This document shows, one piece after another, positions 60,205-64,000 of a stretch of DNA of 64,000 nucleotides (position 1 is the stretch's first letter; every line of letters starts with the position of its first letter). The translations under genes and the position numbers were made by a program. The stretch is taken from positions 26,019 to 90,018 of the forward strand of contig NZ_BCYT01000011.1 in assembly GCF_001598335.1 (NCBI RefSeq). Reading direction: 5' to 3'. The notes below the pieces were generated by a model, which searched no databases, was not told the origin of the DNA, and saw nothing but the letters and a program-made list of their open reading frames with translations. The DNA is from Sphingobium abikonense NBRC 16140. GTDB taxonomy: Bacteria > Pseudomonadota > Alphaproteobacteria > Sphingomonadales > Sphingomonadaceae.

Positions 60205-60630
60205 ATGGAGGGTTTCACCCCATTCTCGGCCATCGTGGGCGGCGCGCTAATCGGCCTCTCGGCTTCCTTCCTGTGGATCGCCAATGGGCGCATCGCTGGA
60301 ATCAGCGGCATCGTCGGCGGGGTGCTTGCGCCTGTCCGCGGCGAGATGGCCTGGCGCGCAACATTCCTGGTCGGCCTGCTCGCCGCGCCCTTGCTCTACC
60401 GGGCGGCGGGCGGCCTGCTACCGGACCTCACGTCGCCGGCCCCAGTCGCCGTCGTGATCGCAGCCGGCCTTCTGGTGGGATTTGGGACTCGGCTCGGGAG
60501 TGGTTGCACCAGCGGGCATGGCGTCTGCGGAATAGCGAGGCTCTCGCCCCGCTCGCTCGCCGCGACAGGCGTCTTCCTCATCACAGCGGCCGCGACTGTG
60601 TACGTCGCCCGACACGTCATCGGACTCTGA
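60205..60630 (+). CDS. YeeE/YedE-family protein, first half
   Basis: This 141-residue membrane protein has four helices and the family motif GSGCTSGHGVCGIARLSPRS with Cys101 and Cys108. Two such half-proteins (PmpA/PmpB type) form a sulfur-compound uptake or export channel. It follows bigR by 2 bases and precedes its partner by 3. The substrate is thought to be thiosulfate or persulfide-type anions. Confidence 0.85.
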   Translation: MEGFTPFSAIVGGALIGLSASFLWIANGRIAGISGIVGGVLAPVRGEMAWRATFLVGLLAAPLLYRAAGGLLPDLTSPAPVAVVIAAGLLVGFGTRLGSGCTSGHGVCGIARLSPRSLAATGVFLITAAATVYVARHVIGL

Positions 60631-60633
60631 GCA

Positions 60634-61077
60634 ATGAGGAAGCTGCTCATCGCGCTCGCCTCGGGGCTCATTTTCGGCTTCGGCCTGATCGTCTCCGCCA
60701 TGATAGCCCCCAGCAAGGTTCTGGCGTTTCTTGATGTCGCCGCGCCGTCGTGGGACCCGAGCCTTGCCTTGGTGCTGGCCTCGGCCGTCATGGTTTCAGC
60801 GTTGGGATTTGCACTCGGCCGAAGGCGCGATGCTCCGCTTTTCGCACCGGCGTTCAATGGGCCATCGTCCCGGTCCCTGGACAAGAAGCTTCTCTCGGGC
60901 GCGGCTTTGTTCGGCGTCGGATGGGGCCTCGTCGGCTACTGCCCTGGTCCGGCCCTGGTCGCCCTGAGCCTCGGAGCGCCGGCGGCGCTGGTGTTCGTCG
61001 TGGCGATGCTGGCGGGCATGGGCGTCTTCGCCCTTCAGGAACGTTATCGCGCAGCCAGGCCCGGGGCAAACCCATGA
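60634..61077 (+). CDS. YeeE/YedE-family protein, second half
   Basis: This 147-residue membrane protein carries the partner motif GWGLVGYCPGPALVAL with Cys103. It is the PmpB-type half that pairs with the preceding gene. The N-terminal GLIFGFGLIVSAMIAPSKVLAFLDV is conserved in the family. The stop overlaps the TauE/SafE start by ATGA. Transport of a sulfur anion is inferred from the family. Confidence 0.85.
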   Translation: MRKLLIALASGLIFGFGLIVSAMIAPSKVLAFLDVAAPSWDPSLALVLASAVMVSALGFALGRRRDAPLFAPAFNGPSSRSLDKKLLSGAALFGVGWGLVGYCPGPALVALSLGAPAALVFVVAMLAGMGVFALQERYRAARPGANP

Positions 61078-61853
61078 CGCCGGTCGACATCCTCACGCTC
61101 ATATCCGGTGTCGTCGTCGGCTTTACCCTCGGGGTGATCGGCGGCGGCGGCTCGATCCTTGCCCTGCCGTTGCTGCTGTATGTCGTGGGCATGAAGGACC
61201 CGCACGTCGCGATCGGCACGAGCGCGCTGGCGGTGGCCGCCAATGCCTTCGCCAACCTGATCCAGCACGCCCGGGCCGGAACCGTGAAGTGGCCCTGCGC
61301 CCTCGTCTTCGGGGCATCGGGCGTCATAGGCGCCCTGATCGGCTCCACCCTGGGCAAGATGGTGGCGGGTCAGCATCTCCTGGTGCTGTTCGCAGGCGTG
61401 ATGATCGTGGTGGGGGTTTCCATGCTGCGCGGCAAATCCGGCGGCGGCGACCCGGGCGTGCGGATCACGCGCCCCATCGCTGTGCGGCTCGTGGCGATCG
61501 GCCTTCTCGCCGGCCTCCTGTCAGGGTTCTTCGGCATCGGCGGCGGCTTCCTGATTGTGCCCGGCATCATGCTCGGCAGCGGCATGCCCATCCTCAACGC
61601 GGTCGGATCGTCGCTGTTTTCGGTGGGAACGTTCGGATCGGCGACAGCCCTCAACTATGCCCTGTCAGGACTCGTGGATTGGCGCGTGGCCGGCTTCTTC
61701 ATCGCTGGCGGGGTCGCTGGCGGCGTCGCCGGCATGCAAACCGCCATCCGGCTCGCCGATCATAAGGGCTTGCTCACCCGCATCTTCGCTTTCGTCCTGC
61801 TGGCCGTGGCCGCCTACATGCTGTTCCGCAGCCTGGGCGGGATCGGCGGCTAG
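61074..61853 (+). CDS. TauE/SafE-family sulfite/sulfur anion exporter
   Basis: This 259-residue membrane protein has about eight helices and the TauE/SafE repeats: VVGFTLGVIGGGGSILALPLLLYVVG and GLLSGFFGIGGGFLIVPGIMLGSGMPILNAVGSSLF. It starts at ATG 61074, overlapping the previous stop. In the BigR operons of Xylella and Agrobacterium the equivalent gene exports sulfite produced by persulfide oxidation. The operon context supports that role. Confidence 0.87.
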   Translation: MTPVDILTLISGVVVGFTLGVIGGGGSILALPLLLYVVGMKDPHVAIGTSALAVAANAFANLIQHARAGTVKWPCALVFGASGVIGALIGSTLGKMVAGQHLLVLFAGVMIVVGVSMLRGKSGGGDPGVRITRPIAVRLVAIGLLAGLLSGFFGIGGGFLIVPGIMLGSGMPILNAVGSSLFSVGTFGSATALNYALSGLVDWRVAGFFIAGGVAGGVAGMQTAIRLADHKGLLTRIFAFVLLAVAAYMLFRSLGGIGG

Positions 61854-61872
61854 ACACCATTGGAGACCGATC

Positions 61873-62622
61873 ATGATCTTTCGTCAGTTGTTCGAGCCGG
61901 AGTCCTCGACCTACACCTACCTCCTCGGTTGCCCGGAGACGCGCAAAGCCGTCCTGATCGATCCTGTCCTCGAAACGATCGAACGCGACCTTGCCGCGCT
62001 TCAGGAACTGGATCTCGAACTGGCTTATACGTTGGAGACGCATGTGCATGCGGACCACGTCACATCGGCCTGCTATCTGCGCAGCCTTACCGGCTCCAAG
62101 ATCGCGTACCCCGCCATGGACGGCCTTCCCTGTGCTGACGTGGGGGTCGCCGAGGACCAGCCTTTGACTGTCGGCGCGCTCAAGCTTCAGCCGCTGTTTA
62201 CGCCGGGGCACACCGACGCCCACCATACCTACCTGGTTGAGCAGCCCGATGGTCTTCGCGCCTTCACCGGCGACGCCCTGCTAATCGACGGCTGTGGCCG
62301 CACCGACTTCCAAAACGGTGACGCCGCCACCCTTTATCACTCCGTCACGCAGAAGATTTTCACGCTGCCGGGCGATGGTCTGATCTACCCGGCTCACGAC
62401 TACAATCATCGCCACATCACGACAGTGGCGCAGGAGCGTGAACGGAACCCGCGCCTTGCGGGCAAGACCGTTCAGGAATTCGTCGCGATCATGGCCGCTC
62501 TCGATCTTCCCTACCCAAAGAAGATCGACGTTGCCGTTCCGGCAAACAAGCTTTGCGGTGATTGCCCGACAGATTTGCCGGAAATGCTGCGCCAGATAGG
62601 CGGCAAGTCCGAGCAGGGCTGA
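61873..62622 (+). CDS. blh: Persulfide dioxygenase (ETHE1/Blh-like metallo-beta-lactamase fold)
   Basis: This 249-residue enzyme has the metal motif THVHADH (His57, His59, Asp61, His62), with further ligands His113 (PGHTDAHH), Asp134 (FTGDALLI) and His175 (YPAHDYNHR). This set fits mononuclear-iron persulfide dioxygenases, which convert glutathione persulfide to sulfite. A C-terminal [11 protein letters not shown] motif is typical for the group. It is encoded 19 bases after the exporter. Confidence 0.88.
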   Translation: MIFRQLFEPESSTYTYLLGCPETRKAVLIDPVLETIERDLAALQELDLELAYTLETHVHADHVTSACYLRSLTGSKIAYPAMDGLPCADVGVAEDQPLTVGALKLQPLFTPGHTDAHHTYLVEQPDGLRAFTGDALLIDGCGRTDFQNGDAATLYHSVTQKIFTLPGDGLIYPAHDYNHRHITTVAQERERNPRLAGKTVQEFVAIMAALDLPYPKKIDVAVPANKLCGDCPTDLPEMLRQIGGKSEQG

Positions 62623-62658
62623 GCCATCCGATACAGGTTCATTTACAGGAGAAAGTCG

Positions 62659-63045
62659 ATGCCAACACGCACCTCGAAACAACTCGTTTCCGAAGCGAAT
62701 GCGATTGTCGAAACTATCGCGCCTGACGATGCAGCCAAACTTGTCGGCAATCCCAAGGTCCAGTTCGTTGACATCCGCGAGCCAGGGGAAGTCGCAAAAT
62801 CGGGGCTGGTGGCTGGTGCGGTGCATGTCCCGCGTGGCCTTCTGGAATTCCAGGTCGATCCTGAAAGCCCCACCCACAATGCCAAACTCGCCAGTGGATC
62901 GCGGTTGGTGCTCTATTGTGGGTCCGGCGCCCGCTCGGCGCTGGCCGCAAAATCACTCAAGGAGATGGGCGTGGAGAATGTCGCCCACGTCCCCGGCGGG
63001 TTTGCGGCGCTCAAGGATGCCGGCGCTTCAATCGCACCGGAATAA
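62659..63045 (+). CDS. Rhodanese (sulfurtransferase)
   Basis: This 128-residue single-domain rhodanese has active-site Cys87 in [13 protein letters not shown], and CH2A/CH2B-like segments [26 protein letters not shown]. It would move sulfane sulfur between thiols (glutathione persulfide and sulfite or cyanide). The partner dioxygenase sits just upstream. No signal peptide is visible, so the enzyme acts in the cytoplasm. Confidence 0.9.
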   Translation: MPTRTSKQLVSEANAIVETIAPDDAAKLVGNPKVQFVDIREPGEVAKSGLVAGAVHVPRGLLEFQVDPESPTHNAKLASGSRLVLYCGSGARSALAAKSLKEMGVENVAHVPGGFAALKDAGASIAPE

Positions 63046-63091
63046 CCCATGGCGCGCTCGAGCGCCGCTTCTCGCAGGCAGGATACAATCC

Positions 63092-63967
63092 TTGGATAGC
63101 CATATCGCATTCGCCAGCCTCGGATTGAGCCCGATAGCCATCTCCATAGGCCCGCTCGACATCCGCTGGTACTCGCTGGCCTATATCGCCGGCATCATTG
63201 CCGGGTGGTGGTATCTGCTGCGGCTGCTGGCCCAACCAGCGGCCCCGATGAACCGCGCACAAGCCGACGATCTCGTGTTCTACGCGACGTTGGGCGTTAT
63301 CCTCGGTGGCCGTCTCGGCTATGTGATCTTTTACGGTCCTGAGATGATCTTCGACCCCCTGCAAATCCTCAAGCTGTGGGACGGCGGCATGTCGTTCCAC
63401 GGGGGTGCAGCTGGCGTCTCGCTCGCGCTGATCCTGTTCGCGCGACGACACGGCCTCGAATGGCTGCGGGTCCATGATTATGTCGCCTGCACCGTGCCGA
63501 TCGGCCTGTTCTTCGGCCGCCTCGCTAATTTCGTGAATGGTGAGCTTTGGGGAAAGCCCACCGATGTGCCTTGGGCGATTGTGTTCCCCGGAAGTCGCGA
63601 TGGCCTCGCGCGTCACCCGAGCCAGCTCTACGAAGCCGGGCTGGAAGGACTGGTCTTGTTTGCCGTGCTCGCGTGCCTTTTCTGGTTTACCAACGCCCGA
63701 CGTCGCCCTGGCATGCTCGTCGGCGTGTTCCTTCTTGGCTATGGGCTCGCTCGCTTCATTGTCGAATTCTTCCGGGAGCCGGATGCCCAGCTTGTCGGCT
63801 TCACAGCCAGAACAGGGCTTCATATGGGTCAGTGGCTCACCGTGCCGATGATTGCCGCAGGTATCTATTTGATAGTCGCAGCTTGGCGCGCCGGCTCGCG
63901 CAACCAGCAGGGCAAATCAGTAAAAAGTGAGCCAGCAATCATGCCAAAATCGAGTTGCAGTGAATAG
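63092..63967 (+). CDS. lgt: Prolipoprotein diacylglyceryl transferase (Lgt) homologue
   Basis: This 291-residue membrane enzyme is started at TTG 63092 (AGGCAGGA lies 9 bases earlier), because the Lgt N-terminus ([23 protein letters not shown]) then begins at the usual distance. Catalytic residues match E. coli numbering: His103 (SFHGG) and Arg143 ([11 protein letters not shown]), with HPSQLYEA following. It attaches a diacylglyceryl group to lipoprotein Cys. It is unexpected at the end of a sulfur operon. It might modify lipoproteins encoded in this island. Confidence 0.87.
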   Translation: MDSHIAFASLGLSPIAISIGPLDIRWYSLAYIAGIIAGWWYLLRLLAQPAAPMNRAQADDLVFYATLGVILGGRLGYVIFYGPEMIFDPLQILKLWDGGMSFHGGAAGVSLALILFARRHGLEWLRVHDYVACTVPIGLFFGRLANFVNGELWGKPTDVPWAIVFPGSRDGLARHPSQLYEAGLEGLVLFAVLACLFWFTNARRRPGMLVGVFLLGYGLARFIVEFFREPDAQLVGFTARTGLHMGQWLTVPMIAAGIYLIVAAWRAGSRNQQGKSVKSEPAIMPKSSCSE

Positions 63968-64000
63968 GAACTAGCGGTCGCTATCCTGCTGCTCCTTGTT

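Noticed and set aside
1..64000. CRISPR arrays, rRNA, tRNA genes and replication origin
   Set aside because: No regularly spaced direct repeats, conserved rRNA sequence, tRNA-like clover-leaf sequence or Rep/Par genes were seen.

Overview
The window looks like accessory DNA, probably a large plasmid or a genomic island, from an alphaproteobacterium of the Sphingomonadaceae type. The reasons are high GC, tight operons with 4-base ATGA, GTGA or TGATG junctions, frequent GTG and TTG starts, sphingomonad-style metal operons (czc with a His-rich leader protein, an iron permease fused to cytochrome c) and many different transposition modules. This assignment is inferred from gene content. No rRNA, tRNA, replication gene or CRISPR array was seen.

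Layout. 1-3015 (minus): the end of a czcI-czcC-czcB metal-efflux operon whose czcA lies outside the window. 3079-8249: a Tn7/Tn402-like tniA-tniB-tniQ operon divergent from a tyrosine recombinase. 8250-8990: non-coding DNA with an IS110 remnant. 8994-24232: an envelope region with less extreme base composition. It holds a methyltransferase, an alpha/beta hydrolase, an orphan MlaD-like protein, an ABC1 kinase and a MarR regulator on the minus strand. On the plus strand it holds a complete Mla-type lipid ABC transporter (permease, ATPase, MlaD, lipoprotein), a DUF4142 protein, a small conserved protein and an EmrA-EmrB-OprM-type tripartite drug pump. 24753-30902: a Tn3 transposase gene followed by a compact 3.08-kb tniAB/resolvase element bounded by 49-bp inverted repeats.

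31132-46798 is the main metal cluster. It has a PDZ aspartyl-protease-like protein, a MerR regulator, and divergent from it a plus-strand run of CDF transporter, cytochrome c-FTR1 iron permease, CzcI-like protein, CzcC, CzcB, CzcA, SRPBCC protein, two small disulfide lipoproteins, ZIP transporter, second CDF and a P1B-4-type ATPase. The run ends in a HAD phosphatase gene cut off by an insertion-sequence end. Together these would move Zn, Co, Cd or Ni (and Fe through FTR1) from cytoplasm to periplasm to outside.

46852-54162 (minus): a sulfite-oxidation operon (LysR regulator, TDT/SLAC1 anion channel, SorA-like molybdoenzyme, SorB-like cytochrome c), and a second operon of DUF305 protein, beta-propeller protein, ECF sigma factor and anti-sigma factor. 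54304-56421: an orphan serine resolvase with its repeats, and an IS1182-like element. 56439-57556: a small mercury-type operon (merR, merT, Cys-rich protein) with a textbook MerR operator. 57573-59657: a DsrE-like protein and a Tat-exported multicopper oxidase. 59825-63967: a BigR-type persulfide-detoxification operon (BigR, two YeeE/YedE halves, TauE/SafE, persulfide dioxygenase, rhodanese) ending in an Lgt homologue. The right half thus combines metal resistance with handling of reduced sulfur species.
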